From the NCBI GenBank assembly GCA_028753945.1, contig JAPNXP010000002.1, forward strand, positions 10,850,001 through 10,914,000: a stretch of DNA of 64,000 nt. Direction: 5' to 3'. Position numbers and translations under genes: made by a program. Numbering within the stretch: position 1 is the first letter of the stretch; each line of letters begins with the position of its first letter. This document shows, piece by piece, positions 1-11,982 of this stretch. The notes below the pieces were generated by a model. It was given only the letters and a program-made list of their open reading frames with translations. It was not told the origin of the DNA and made no database searches. The DNA comes from Hexactinellida sp. DTS-2022 (lineage: Eukaryota > Porifera > Hexactinellida).

Positions 1-883
1 TTTTTAATATAGTTGAGTTTATTAAGTTTTATTAGTTATTATACTCGGGAGGATAATATAGGAAATTTTTGTTAATTCTGAGCAAAACAGAACTCACAAG
101 GGCTAAGTGAAATTGGGAAATGAGTGTTAGATGGCCTAATTAAGAGTACTATGAATTACGGACGTGCGAAGGTCTTCGAAAAAATTGAGATTAGATTGTT
201 TTTAGATAGAACTCTATAATGGATAGCTATATTGAAAATTTCAGGCTAATCTGAATTCTAGTTTTCCTCTAAAGAACATTATAAGATCCAGGATTGTGAA
301 GTACATGATGAACGGTGACATTTTCAAAGGGAATAAAAGGTTTGTAGGCTCGTACTTCCATAATTTGCTCAATTTCGTTGTTATTCATAATAAAGTATAT
401 ATGCATATCTACTTGGGTTGTAGACCAAAATTTTAAACATTCCAAAAGATAACTTCGGAGTTATAGTCATTTGAAGTCAGATTTGGACTGCCAAGGTGCC
501 TAGTCGGACTTGATACGTATATTCATTAGTTTACACTTGGTTCAAACAATTTGGATAAAAACTTTGAACGCTTTAGCATTTGAAACCTTCTGACCTTTCA
601 ACTCATTGGGTGGTCCTTTCGCATCTCTATTTTGAATCTCAGAAACACGTTGACCAATAAATAAAATATTGAGTGCAAAATGCTCGCAATACCCGGTTTC
701 CTCTCCATCCATAATACATTTCATGACCCTAACTCGCAATATCTTTTGAAATGACTATATTATGTATGCCTAAAATGTGCCCATTTTTTATGATTTACCA
801 TATTTATTTCTCGAGAACTATAATCTCTAGAGCTTAGCACTCAATTTCCTATGAGATCCATGTAATATTGCAAACCCATTAGA
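1..883 (-). repeat. Family E repeat copy, cut by window start
   Basis: This stretch is the reverse complement of sequence seen again at about 35740-36900 and inside the TTAA element at 37264-38825. Shared blocks include the segment around 590-760 (matching about 36120-36290 and 38000-38170) and a conserved module near 761-880 that carries the near-palindrome AGAGCTTAGC at about 829-838. The small frame at 542-739 is a chance frame in the repeat. No gene is visible. The outer end lies beyond the window. Confidence 0.6.
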
Positions 884-887
884 TTAA

Positions 888-1120
888 CTCAAGGCTGCTC
901 AAGGCTTTTTCTGCAAAATAGGATATAGTGTAGTTCATTGTATTTAATATTTAGATATTAATGATTCGAGATCCAAAAAGAACACATTAATATCTAGACA
1001 AACTACAATTTTTGAAAAGAATTTCACCAAGGATTTGACAAAAAGTGGTGACACATACCTTTTCTTCAAATCAATATAACAAACCTATCATACGAATAAA
1101 CCTTTGTTTCTCAACATTAA
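888..1120 (+). mobile_element. Left part of a split TTAA element (family A)
   Basis: The element follows TTAA at 884-887 and starts CTCAAGGCTGC, a diverged form of the family-A end CYGTAGACTGCC. It matches the left part of the copies at 5838-6524 and 17680-19060. It stops at TTAA 1117-1120 where the 13.7-kb insertion begins, and resumes at 14868-15310. The family is non-coding and about 680 bp long. TTAA duplication suggests piggyBac-type transposition, which is an inference. Confidence 0.8.
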
Positions 1121-1239
1121 CGCTACCTATGAGCAGGATGATGTTAATCTTTATGATCTGAATAATAAATCACTTTTTGAATTAATTTGATTGAATTTGT
1201 CAACAAAAAATGATTGAGTTGATTGATCTGCTAGCAATT

Positions 1240-1806
1240 TGAAATGATCTGAAATTGAGTTTTTGATTAGAAAATGAGTTTTGATCTGAAGTTGAGTTTT
1301 TGATCTGAAATTGAGTTTTGATGTGAAATTGAGTTTGATCTGGAATTGAGTTTTTGATCTGAAAATGAGTTTTGATCTGAAGATGAGTTTTTTATCTGAA
1401 TTGAGTTTTTTATTTGAAAAAGAGTTTTTGATCTGAAAATGAGTTTTGATCTGAAATTGAGTTTTGATCTGATGTTGAATTTTGAACTGAAAATGAGTTT
1501 TGATCTGATTTTGAGTTTTGATCTGATGTTGAGTTTTGATCTGAAATTGAGTTTTTGATCTGAAATTGAGTTTTTGATCTGAAAATGAGTTTTTGATCTG
1601 GAAGTGATCTTGATTTTGTAATGAGTTTAGATAGTTGATTATGAATTTTTAATCTGAAAATGAGTTTTTGATTTTAAAATGAGTTTTGATCTGAATTAGA
1701 GTTTTTGATCTGGAAGTGATCTTGATTTTAAAATGAGTTTTAGATAGCTGATTATGTATTTTTTATCTGAAAATGAGTTTTTGAACTGAAAATGTGTTTT
1801 TGATTT
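1240..1806. repeat. AT-rich minisatellite, ~19-21 bp unit
   Basis: About 28 degenerate tandem units of the type TTTTTGATCTGAAAATGAG run through this stretch, with unit length wobbling by one or two bases. The array begins about 120 bp inside the left end of the 13.7-kb insertion. A second array with the same consensus lies at 8008-8560, on the far side of the hAT pseudogene. No coding potential is seen. Confidence 0.9.
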
Positions 1807-1830
1807 AAGTTCATTTAATTAACCATACTT

Positions 1831-3619
1831 GTCTGATGTTCTACCATTATATTGCAATAATTTTCACTTAGAACTCCCGGTAGATACTTTAATATTTATA
1901 ATGTATTCCTTATGTTAGATATCGTACACGTAGTGGTAATATGTGGTATTACACTGGTATATAAATTTTTTGTTTATCTTTATGAGATTAACTTAGTATT
2001 TGTACCCCATTGTTTCGTGAGTCGGGCGGAGTAATAAATAAATAATTATTAATTTTAATTTTAATTTATTAATTTAAGGATGCTGAACGCGAGTTAACAT
2101 TAGCTGTAATGGGCAGTTTCCATAGTTTTGTCCAAACAATGGTAAATCACTATAAACATAAGATCCTTTATCCTAACTAAGATATTTAGCACTTGAGATC
2201 ATTTTTTGGAATTATATTTTTGTCAGGGATCGTGAAAATATTTTTTTGGGTTCTCATACCCGTAATACTATAGAATCAAAACTTCTCGGCATTATCCAGA
2301 GTGTTATATTGTGGCGCAAGTTCTGAAAAGTTTTGTACATATTCCCCACAACTAGGAATGAAAAAATGACTAGCTTTGGTAGTGTAGAGTTCCTACTTTC
2401 TATCCTGTGGGTGCTTGACCCTTGTTATCTCAAAAATCGGTCAAAATTAGACAATTTTACACCAAATTGGTTCAAAGGACACTTAGTTCTTGTACAATCG
2501 CTCCCAAGCTAGTCATTTTTATTGACAATAGTGTATACAAGTATATCTGAGTTTTTTTAGTCATTCCGCTAAATATTTTTTCTCAACTAATGCCGAGAAG
2601 GTCGAAAAAATGAGTTTTGAGATACAAGCGTTCAAAGTTTACCAGGTTATTCCCACTAATAATAGATACATTTCAATTGGTGTTTCATCCCGGGATGGAA
2701 GGAGTATGTAAGCTTATATTCGTACGATAAGCTTTACATGTATTCAGTCATTCTTCGTAACTAAATGACTTGATATTTATCCATTTGTGCAAGTCCACTT
2801 TATTTTGGGACACCAGCTGGAAAAGGAATTTGATGTAATTGGCTGTGAGAATTGTTCGAAATTCAACAGAAAGTTCATTCCAGCAATGTTTTGAACTACT
2901 ATGTACATGCACCATGTATATTTGTGGAACCTTTCAAATGAATTGCTTTATATCCCAGAATAATTAAAAAGATTGTCACCATAGAGATTCGAACCCATAA
3001 CCTCAAGTATACATTCTCCATATGCTTTCCACCGTGCAGTTGATACATATTAGTTATATATGAACTGATATTAGTATCAAAATGCACATAAATAACCATC
3101 AATGGTGATAAATGTCAGGAATGGTCACATAATCACCGATGTCATCAAAAATGACGTCACTAATAATGCACTTTTGAGCAAAAATATTCTAGATTCTTGA
3201 AAATTTACACTTCCAACAGAATTCCAGGTTATTTTTGCTTGTTATTTCACAATAATCGACACTTAAATTTTTGAAGTTAAATACCTGATAATTTGGCGTC
3301 AAGCATCCTTAATTTAGTATTACTTTCGACATATATTATTTGGATCGATTGACTGTTCAACGGCTCACAGGTGCGAGTAAGGTGAAACAAAGGAATGGAA
3401 AAATTGTTATTAGTTGTGAGTGACTTGTGAATTCTGAATTGTGACACATGGATGCAACTTTTCTGAGTTTTTAACGATTGGTTAACCTTAATTTCATTAA
3501 TTGATTTAATACTAAAAATAATTATAATCAATGCGGCTTCAGAATTCCATAAGATTATCATTTTGGTTTTTACCGAGAATAACTCAGTCTGACTATATAC
3601 ATATATATGTACCTTCCGA
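1831..3619. other. Non-coding stretch without recognisable gene
   Basis: AT-rich sequence in which all frames are short and show no domain. The only structure noted is a tRNA-like trace at 2976-3042 on the minus strand. The frames at 2899-3102 and 3277-3561 have no recognisable content. Confidence 0.5.
2976..3042 (-). ncRNA. tRNA-like / SINE-like remnant
   Basis: On the minus strand a B-box-like block GGGTTCGAATC is preceded by GAGGTTAT, as in the T-arm region of tRNAs and tRNA-derived SINEs. About 40 bases upstream lies a weak A-box-like segment (GCACGGTGGAAAGC). No closed acceptor stem or anticodon arm could be drawn with confidence, so a functional tRNA is unlikely. A decayed SINE head is the better reading. 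Confidence 0.35.
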
Positions 3620-3767
3620 CTAGGGGTTTATCTAGGTGTCAGCCCGGCATCGGTTGAGGAGCCAAGGTGTTTGCAGTTTGATTCGATTTAGTGGCGGCTT
3701 GGCACTTAGCCAGGTATATGGCTCTTAGCCAGGTATCTGACCCCAAATACCTCGATAAACCCTGTAG
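3620..3767. mobile_element. Short MITE with ~17-bp inverted ends
   Basis: The left end is CTAGGGGTTTATCTAGGT. The right end read inward is CTACAGGGTTTATCGAGGT. Both flank about 110 bp of GC-richer sequence with repeated TTAGCCAGGTAT. No clean target duplication was found. The ends suggest a hAT-like MITE. The frame at 3706-3891 is incidental. Confidence 0.5.
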
Positions 3768-3888
3768 TATTCCGTAGGAATTTACCCGCAAATATAAAGT
3801 GCCCGACCAGACTGTCCAGTTTCTCAGGTTTATCAGTGGACCATTTGAATTCGGTAATCACTGATAAATAGGCTACATCTTTACATAA

Positions 3889-4307
3889 CACAATGTGACA
3901 AAATATTTAAAAAATTTCGTTCCTGGGTTGCAAGTGATATTTCCTAATTCCTTACACATGTAAAGCATTCAAAACTACTTTTCTTCTCTTCTAACTTTGC
4001 TTTTGTCATGTTGACAATGACATTAATAAATTTACCGAAATGTCTCACTTTTGATGCAGCTGTTATACTTTTGAATTGCTTTAGTACAGAGACATTATAT
4101 TCATGTTGCACTATGATATTTCTAATTAATGGGAAAAAAAGTTGATAATACCAGTGATTTTTTATTGTAGATTTGTAAATTAAGAAATTTGTTTCATTGA
4201 GTAAAATCAAAGTCCTGATGTTGTTATCTCAAGATTCTATCCTTTTAGAGTATAAGGAATTAGGAAATTTCTACTGATAGCCAGGAAAAACTTTTTGTCA
4301 CATTGTG
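3889..4307. mobile_element. Non-coding element, CAC ends, TAA duplication
   Basis: The ends are CACAATGTGACAAAA, repeated inverted on the right, with TAA at 3886-3888 and 4308-4310. A further internal inverted repeat (TTCCTAATTCCTTA near 3945 and its complement near 4255) lengthens the stem. A 3-bp TWA duplication fits PIF/Harbinger-type insertion, and CAC ends also recall CACTA elements. The frame at 3944-4210 has no recognisable domain. Confidence 0.7.
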
Positions 4308-4310
4308 TAA

Positions 4311-4935
4311 TTCGCTTTTTCGGAGATTAGATATTAAGTTGATGCTACTACTTGAGTACTTTTCGATGGATGATACTCCGGATGAATCTCAATCAGTGAA
4401 GCCAAGTGAGTTCAGATAAATTCCTGGAGATTGACCATAAAATTTACGGAGAAATAAAAGTTTTACGGAGCATGCTAAAATTCCCTCTGCGACCCAATAG
4501 TTCTTAATTTGCTTTTTCAAATCTTATAAACTAACTATTTTGTGTGAATAATCATTTATAAAGGTAGATATATGGACGCTTTCGCGTATGTAAACAATAA
4601 GATATACTCACTAATAGTATGTATCAAACTATCAAAGTAAGATTTAATTTATCTAATTTTTAATTGTGCAACTGTTTTGAATCAAGAGTATTCTGCGATT
4701 GAAATAATTCATCACTATGATATTATTTAACATATTATAAAACATAAATAATGATATGGTGGTTCACTAGTAAAACAAAACGCAGTTATATGTTAAACAA
4801 GAAGTCTTATATTTCGCTAGAAATACGTAGAAATAAGTCTTCATACGTAGACACGTAGATAGGGGTATATTTACGTAATCTACGTAAATTTACGGAGACT
4901 TGGCAGCACTGATCTCAATTCATATTTGATTGTAA
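4311..4935. other. Non-coding stretch
   Basis: AT-rich sequence before the hAT pseudogene. It contains a short iterated block around 4800-4900 (ACGTAGA/TACGTAG words), possibly the pseudogene's upstream region or subterminal repeats. No gene is seen. Confidence 0.4.
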
Positions 4936-7734
4936 TGAATTCATTTACCAGCTAACGATGAAATAGATATTTCTCTGCTAGGAGATGATTTTTTTGATCA
5001 CGGGGCAATTGCTGTGGATCAATCTATAGATATGTTATCCTCTCCTAGTTCATTCTCTCAGTCTACCTCTAAACTGAAAAAAATCACTCGGCCCAAATGG
5101 TATCGTCGGTTCTTTCAACCTATTTCAGAGAAAAAACATCAGTGTGTAGAATGTGGGTGGATCGGGATGGCTACCCTAAGTTCTCTCTCCAACCTCACAC
5201 GCCATTTCAAAGCCGAAAAATTTAAGGATTGTAAGCAAAAATTCAATGCCTGGAAACAAGAACAAGAAGCATCAGAAACCTAAACTTCCCTCTGTGATTA
5301 AGGGTGATGTTGCCTTTCACAAGCTCTCTAAGGAAGCACAAGCAAATATAGATCATTTGTTAGGTGAATTTGTTGTCATGGCTGAAGTGCCTCTGAGATT
5401 AGTTGAAGGAAAAGAGTTTAGAAACTTTTGCGAAGGATTAAACCCCAAATATCAAGTTCCTTATATACGTAAATTAAAGCAATCCATATTGCAACCCATG
5501 ATGTAAAAGAGTCAAGACCAACTAGCTCAGAAACTTAGTCAATGTGAGTTTGTATCACTAACAATAGACAGTTGGTCTAGTAGAAGGTTATTGAGCATGT
5601 TAGGTCTTATAGTCAACTTCATGGATACAGGGGGATCTTTAAAAGCGGAACTATTGGGTATCAGAGAATTTAAGGGAAAGCATACAGGAGAAAATATTTC
5701 CATCTTTATAACAGAAATGGCAATTGAGTGGGGTATATTGGACAAAATTGTGAGGATTGGTTCAGATAATACTGCAAATATATTAAAGGCACTTAGCTGT
5801 TTTTGGGTAAAACATTTAAAGATGTATAATGGATTAACTGAAGACTGCCCAAGGCTTTTTCTGCAAAATAGGATTTACTGTAGTTCATTGTAATTAATAT
5901 TTAGATATTAGTGATTCGAGATCCAAAAAGAGCACAATAATATCTAAACATGCTACAATTTTTGAAAAAAATTTCATCAAGGATTTGACAAAAAGTGATG
6001 AGACATATCTTTTCTTAAAATCAACATAACAGGCCTAGCATATCAATAAACCTTTGTTTCTCAACATGAACAAATACGACTATAGTGCTACATATCAAAT
6101 CTTCAAAGTTTGAACAATTCTGCCTCAGGATAAAAAAGTTACGTTGATATTCAAAAAAATGACAAATCTGTCTTAGATGAACCATGGATTACCAGAAATT
6201 GAATTTATTTGGGTAATATCTATCACAACTCTATAATAGACTAACAAAATATAGTAAAAAAGTTAATATTAGTATAATATCTACTTATGGCTATTTCCAC
6301 AGTGAAATTTTAATTAATCCTATGTACAAAAGCCAGTGGCATGCAAGTGGAGCATTTCACTATTCTGCTACGTCATCATCGCAAATTTTTGAAAATTTCT
6401 TTTTTTTTATTAATATCGTTAGAGTATACAAAATAATCCCTAAATCCTTATTTACACGAAATTTGAATGATTTTATAGACCTCATTTCCAAATGTCACGT
6501 TTTGAGAATCTGGGAAGTGTACGGTTAAATGCTAGTGGTGACAGTAGTCACAGTACCACAAATGAAAATACAATTGAAGAAGATTTCTAAGAATTAATTG
6601 AATTTGATGACGAGTTTGAGGCGATATCTAATAGTACCTTTGAAGAAGCTACTTCCGAGATATTCGTAATTCTCCATGAAAATTGGACAACATTCTAATT
6701 GCCAATTTGAGAGACGTAGGGCTATTGCCGATATGGGGACGATGTGTCTGTCATTTAATTCAACTTTCCATCCAAAGTTATTTAGCCCACCCACTTGGAT
6801 ACCACTGTAACATCACGGAAATAATAGCGAAAACAAAAGCGTATATCAAAAGTTGCAAAAAATCGTAAAGATGTGCTGAGGTATTTTCAGAACACAAGTT
6901 TTCCCTCTCATTGATGAATCAGACCCGCTGGGACTCAATGTTCTATATGATTGAGTCATTCATAAAGGCTGAACATTAGGGATATCTGAAGTTATTACCT
7001 AGCTTGAATATAAAACCACCAAAAAAGTCAGAAATACACATTCTACAGGCTCTGCTAGATACATTAGAGCCTATACGTCTTTTTACGATTGAATTCCAAC
7101 ATGCTTTGGGAACAAGCGGTATTGTCTTTCCAGCACTAGATATGGTGTACAAACAACTTGCCGAAATAGATACAGAAGCAGATTCCCCTCCACAAATACT
7201 TTCTTCTTTGATAAGAGAACGATTTCGACCAGTTTATGAAGATAATTTCATGAAGTTGGCAAATTGTTTAGACCCACGTTTCGGGGATAGAACACTGGAT
7301 GATCCTGAATTGTGTCAAAAACTAAAAACATGTATGAAATTCGTTCATTCAAATAAAAATAAAGTTTCACCTCCATCAGAAGACTTGGTAATTTCTGTTG
7401 ATAAGCCAAAGAGTTTATTTCCTAAGAAATCATCCTATCCCCATTTAGGCTCGAACATTGAAGAAGCAGTTTGTGCATATAAAAATGAAGCAAGATCTGT
7501 TAGCGATGACATTGAGGCGAACCCCAAACTCTGGTGGGCTATGCATTCTAATAAGTTTCCAACTTATATAAACTGGCAAAAATATACTTAATTCCAACTC
7601 CTTCTATTGCGGAAAATGAGCGTCTATTCAGCATAGCTACGCGCATATGTTCACCATTTCGATCTAGATTGACTGGTGAAACTATCGAGCTGCTTGTTAC
7701 GCTCAAACATACAATGATGCGCCAAAAGCAATGA
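4936..7734 (+). pseudogene. Decayed BED-finger hAT transposase
   Basis: Fragments in shifting frames follow the order of a ZBED-like hAT transposase, which cuts and pastes DNA with a DDE catalytic core. A BED zinc finger lies near the start (W29, C44, C47 and H64 counted from a GTG at 5014). Next come a dimer/DNA-binding region around 5380-5480, the first catalytic aspartate in a TIDSW block near 5563, the second in GSDN near 5763, and a CVCHLIQL block near 6745. The C-terminal dimerisation block (IAENERLFSI, then FRSRLTGE) lies at 7590-7734. Lesions: a frame change near 5283, a stop at 5504, the 687-bp TTAA insertion at 5838-6524, stops near 6590 and 6700, and a frame change at 7590. No in-frame ATG opens the finger region. 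It cannot encode an active enzyme. Confidence 0.85.
5838..6524 (+). mobile_element. Family A TTAA element inside hAT pseudogene
   Basis: The element is flanked by TTAA (5834-5837, 6525-6528). Its ends are CTGAAGACTGCC and, inverted on the right, CCGTACACTTCC. Removing it restores the reading frame of the hAT pseudogene across the site, so it inserted after the gene did. It matches 888-1120 plus 14868-15310, and 17680-19060. It is non-coding. Confidence 0.9.
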
Positions 7735-8007
7735 GGGTGTACAAAACTGGTTAGCAGCGAATCAAAAACTATTGCCTATTTTATTTCATCTTTTAGTAGC
7801 AGACATTATTAGTTGATGCCTTGATGGCAAATGAACCCTCAAGCAATGCATTCCTGCATCTTGTATTTAATTAAATTAGTTCACGCACGTGTACATGACT
7901 TATATATTTACTTCTCAAGCTCACTAATCTGGAATTAGGTGAAGACAAGATAAATTAATTTGAAGCACATATGTCAGTTATTTTTATATCGAAAATTGAT
8001 ATTAGTC
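7735..8007. other. Spacer between hAT pseudogene and minisatellite
   Basis: AT-rich sequence, probably the 3' flank of the hAT pseudogene. No gene or repeat is recognised. Confidence 0.4.
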
Positions 8008-8560
8008 TTTAATTTGAATTGAGTTTTGATCTGATGTTGAATTTTGATCTGAAATTGAGTTTTTGATTTGAAAATGAGTTTTGATCTGAAATTGAGTTTG
8101 ATCTGAAATTGAGTTTTTGAACTGAAATAGACTTTTTGACTTGAAAATGAGTTTTGATCTGAAATTGAGTTTTTTATCTAAAATTGACTTTTTGATTTGA
8201 AAATGATTTTTTGATCTGAAAATTAGTTTTTGATCTAAAATTGAGTTTTTGATTGAAAATGAGTTTTGATCTGAAATTTAGTTTTGATCTGATGCTGAAT
8301 TTGACCTGAAAATTATTTTTTGATCTGAAATTGAGTTTTTGATTTGAAAAATAGTTTTTGATCTAAAAATGAGTTTTTGATTGAAAATGAGTTTTGATCT
8401 GAAATTTAGTTTTGATCTGATGCTGAATTTGACCTGAAAATTATTTTTTGATCTGAAATTGAGTTTTTGATTTGAAAAATAGTTTTTGATCTAAAAATGA
8501 GTTTTTGATCTGATATTGAGTTTTTGAAATGAAAATGAGTTTTTGATCTTAATAAAGGTT
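8008..8560. repeat. Second AT-rich minisatellite, same unit
   Basis: Tandem units of about 19-21 bp of the TTTTTGATCTGAAAATGAG type match the array at 1240-1806. Inside it a higher-order duplication is visible: the block starting near 8253 repeats almost exactly from about 8373. The two arrays bracket the BED-hAT pseudogene and its flanks. Confidence 0.9.
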
Positions 8561-9076
8561 TTAGTATAAATTGATTTGAGTTGATCGATTTGTAAAAGTC
8601 AAATGATTGATCTGATTGAGCGTCCCTTGCTATGATGATTGATTTATGATTCTAATGAACTAGATCAACTCATTAAATGATCTGTGACCGTTCATGCAGG
8701 CTACGAGTACTATTTTGCCAATGGCTACAAAATCACAAAAAAATTATATTTCGTCTATAGACGCTTGATTAAGCCCCCAAGGATATACAAAGGTCAAACG
8801 TACAATATCTCGACTAATTTGACCTCTATAAGTCGATATTTGGGGTGCTGAGTGTACTTTTTCAGTGGTTAATCACTTTCAGATGGATTGTTTGCTGTAA
8901 CTGACATGATTTTGGTGATTTTCCTTGAATATACCTGGCCCATTAGATAGTTTGTTGGAAAAAAAACAAAATTGATAAAAAATCATATAGAAAGAGAAAA
9001 TTCGCAAAGTTAGGGCCATTAACTATCCTTGGGGTCCTATTTCTAACACACCCCCTCTGAATACATTTTTCATCTC
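8561..9076. other. Non-coding stretch
   Basis: AT-rich sequence with scattered GATC/TGATTGATC words trailing off the minisatellite. No gene is seen. Confidence 0.4.
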
Positions 9077-9084
9077 CCGTGCAC

Positions 9085-9526
9085 CAGAGTGGACCATGAG
9101 TCAACATTGGTGACCCATGACCCATCTGACCCTTCGCATTTGTGACCATGACCCATTGACCCATTGACCCATGACCCATCGAGTGACCCATTGACCCATC
9201 AAGTAACGCTTTGACCCAACGTGTTACCCATTGACCTTTTAAATATCTATTTTTTAATATCTAAACATTATGTAACACAATTCGACTTGCAATATATGTA
9301 TGATGCTTGTCAATCAATTAACTTTGGTAGACTTCTAATACCAAATAAATACCCTGTAATGTTTCTGGGTTAATTTGGTTCGTACTATAACTGGACGAAC
9401 ATCGAAATTCGAAATGGTTCATGGGTCATGGGTCACAGAGCCGTGACCCATGACCCATCTGAACCATCAATTTATGTGACCCATCTGACCCATGACCCAT
9501 GACCCATCGACCCATGGTCCACTCTG
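9085..9526. mobile_element. hAT MITE (type B) with TGACCCATG subterminal repeats
   Basis: The inverted ends are CAGAGTGGACCATG, identical on both sides. The 8-bp flanks are ccgtgcac (9077-9084) and ccgtgtac (9527-9534), one mismatch. Both subterminal zones are runs of TGACCCATG/CTGACCCA words, probably iterated transposase sites (inference from other hAT families). A second copy lies at 62286-63393. It is non-coding. Confidence 0.85.
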
Positions 9527-9539
9527 CCGTGTACCTATA

Positions 9540-9796
9540 ATTAAAATGTACCAGTAAAAAGGCTCGCAATACACGAATTCCTATGCGTCCCTAATACATT
9601 TTGTGACACTCAGACGCCCCGTTTTTTCAAATGACCATATATGGGCATGGATATGTGCCACATTTTGATGATTCAGCAATTTTGTATCTCATAAACTAGA
9701 GAAAGCAGAGCTTAGCTCTAATCGATTATTCACAACAATATATCATGCATATATCATTGAATAACAAATTGGAGTATTTTCCAAATAGTCACCATG
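9540..9796 (-). repeat. Conserved module with AGAGCTTAGCTCT near-palindrome
   Basis: Diverged family-E-like sequence. It contains CCATATATGGGCAT near 9640 and CAGAGCTTAGCTCTA at 9706-9720, matching modules at 761-880, 35990-36150, 37880-38030, 40130-40290 and 46070-46250. No gene is seen. Confidence 0.6.
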
Positions 9797-9800
9797 TTAA

Positions 9801-10482
9801 CTGTAGACTGCCTAACTGATACACGTTGTGTCAAGTTGAAAACCGGTGGATCAAATTATTCAAATTTCGTGAAAATTTGGATTTTGACATGGTTTTGAAC
9901 TCTATCGATTTTATTCTAAAAATCAAAAATTTCAGAAATTGTAGTGATGACGTAGCATAATTGTGTACTGCTCCACTTGCCTGCCACTTGCTTTTGTAAA
10001 TTATAAATGTTATAATTTCACCGTAGAATTACCCGAAAGAAGATATTAGACTGAATAATATCTATTTAGTATATTTGGTTTGACTAATACGGAGTTGTGA
10101 TAGATATGACTCAAATATATGTATTTTTCGTAATCCATGGTACATCAAAAACAAATTTGTAGATTTTTTAGAAATGATGTAACTATCGTTAAGTGAATCA
10201 GATTTGTTCAATTTTTGAGATCTGATAACTAATGAGATAGTCGTCATTGTTCAAGTTTAGAAACGAAGGATTACTTACATGTTAACGGCGTTATATCGAT
10301 TTATAGAGAAAGTATATGTCATCACCTTTTGTAGAAATCCTCCAGTAAAATATTTCAAAAATTCTAGCATGTTGAGATATTATTGTACTCTTGTTGGATT
10401 TCAAATTAATGGGTTCTAAATATTATATACAAAGAAATACAGGGTATGCTATTTTCCTGAAAATCACCCCGGCAGTCTACGG
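9801..10482 (-). mobile_element. TTAA element, family A variant
   Basis: TTAA flanks lie at 9797-9800 and 10483-10486. The ends are CTGTAGACTGCC on the left and CCGTAGACTGCC read inward from the right. Its interior resembles the end piece at 51700-51983. The inserted length, 682 bp, is close to the other family-A copies. It is non-coding; the frame at 10062-10247 is incidental. Confidence 0.85.
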
Positions 10483-10486
10483 TTAA

Positions 10487-11036
10487 GAAGCCCATGCCGA
10501 AATATGGGGGTGTCATGTGACCATCACAAACCATCGATCATGAAAATCAGAGTTGTGCAAGAGCTTAGCTCTAACTTGCTAACCTTATCAGTAATCGTTT
10601 TCGAGGAATATGAACTGCTTCAATTACCTTCAAACCATTATCTGTCAGAGATATTGAAGGGTTGTGCCACTATTGTGTCCTTCTAAACCCTCTTCTCCAC
10701 ATAAATACTTTCTATTACCGGCTGTGGAAAAAGCTAGAGAACTCCGTGATTATTTATCGTATCAACTTGAAATTTCGGGGAGATGTAGTTTATATATATA
10801 TATAAATAACGTTAGAGCGTTTCCATACTTTCTTCTAATTTCGCCAAGTTGTAAAGCCACATTTCTCAAAAATAGGGAAATTCCATCGAAAAATTGACCT
10901 AAATTTTTGAATTCCTAATAAATATTATAAATTTAGATAATATTGGTGATTTTCTCGTATACGCAAGTTGAATGCATATTTATTTGACGAATTATGAAGT
11001 AAAACAAAGTGTTTCAAGTTATCAGGTTTTTCTACT
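10487..11036. other. Non-coding stretch with one core near-palindrome
   Basis: The sequence carries AGAGCTTAGCTCT at 10560-10572 downstream of a TGTCATGTGACCATCA segment, as in the shared core module. Frames here are short and unrecognised. Confidence 0.45.
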
Positions 11037-11121
11037 AGATATATCAGTGGTTCCCAACGGGGGAAATATCGCCCCCCTGGGGGCGATTATCGCTTTTAGA
11101 GGGGCGAAAATTCGGCACATA

Positions 11122-11666
11122 CAGTGTACTCCGCTTAATTGGGACACCGGTTAATCGGGACAGCCGCTTAATTGGGACAACGCCACCAGAACAGAATCCT
11201 TTCACTAGAAGCCATTACAAAACTTTCGGTTAATCGGGACAAACTCCGCTTAATCGGGACAAACTAAACAATTTTGGTTCAACATTCGTGTCGCTCAATA
11301 GAAAATTCCTTTGATCAGAACAAATTCTAATAAACTTTGTCAATAATAATGAAGGCAATACAAAATTTCTAAATATTGTCAATTTCTTATTGATTTCAGT
11401 AATATCTAAATTTTCCACAAATTATGACTTTGTATTTCAGGGATATATCAAACGATCCAAAGAATATTACGGCTCATTCTATGGGCTTTTGAGAATAATC
11501 AAGGGTCCGCACGCATTGGAGGAATTGTAGTAACAGGTTTAAAACAAAAATCTGTGTAAATCGCAGGTAAATCACTACTTACCAAATTTTTCGGTTAATT
11601 GGGATCTCCGCTTAATTGGGACAAGAGGCCTGGAACAAAGGTGTCCCGATTAAGCGGAGTAGACTG
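11122..11666. mobile_element. TA-flanked MITE, pogo/mariner-like
   Basis: TA flanks lie at 11120-11121 and 11667-11668. The ends are CAGTGTACTCCGCTTAATT and, inverted on the right, CAGTCTACTCCGCTTAATC. Words of the form TTAATYGGGAC recur about eight times near the two ends. Relatives lie at 34753-35297, 62452-63000 and 49405-51584 (split), with half copies in the palindrome arms. It is non-coding. Confidence 0.9.
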
Positions 11667-11982
11667 TACTTGAAGGGGGGCGATGTAGTTCTCTCAGGGG
11701 CGGTGCTATTTACACACTATTTTAACAATGTCTATTCCAAATTGTTATCTTTAGGGGAATAATTAAAATTCTGAGATTCGGAATTTTGACAAATAGTAAA
11801 CAAATTATGAACAGATTAAATCTCGTGTTCTCTATATATTTCAAGCCATATCAATTGTGATTCAAATAGTGATTTTCGTCAACATATAGCTTATAATGAT
11901 TAATGTATAAAATTGTATATTATTTAGTTGTATTAAACAAATTGACATAATATCCTGATTATAATTTCTAAGTTAATAAATA

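Noticed and set aside
1240-1806. CRISPR array
   Set aside because: Units are contiguous and degenerate with no unique spacers, in an animal-type genome. It is a minisatellite.
5838-6524. Host exon at 6322-6528
   Set aside because: It lies wholly within a non-coding TTAA element whose sister copies do not keep the frame.
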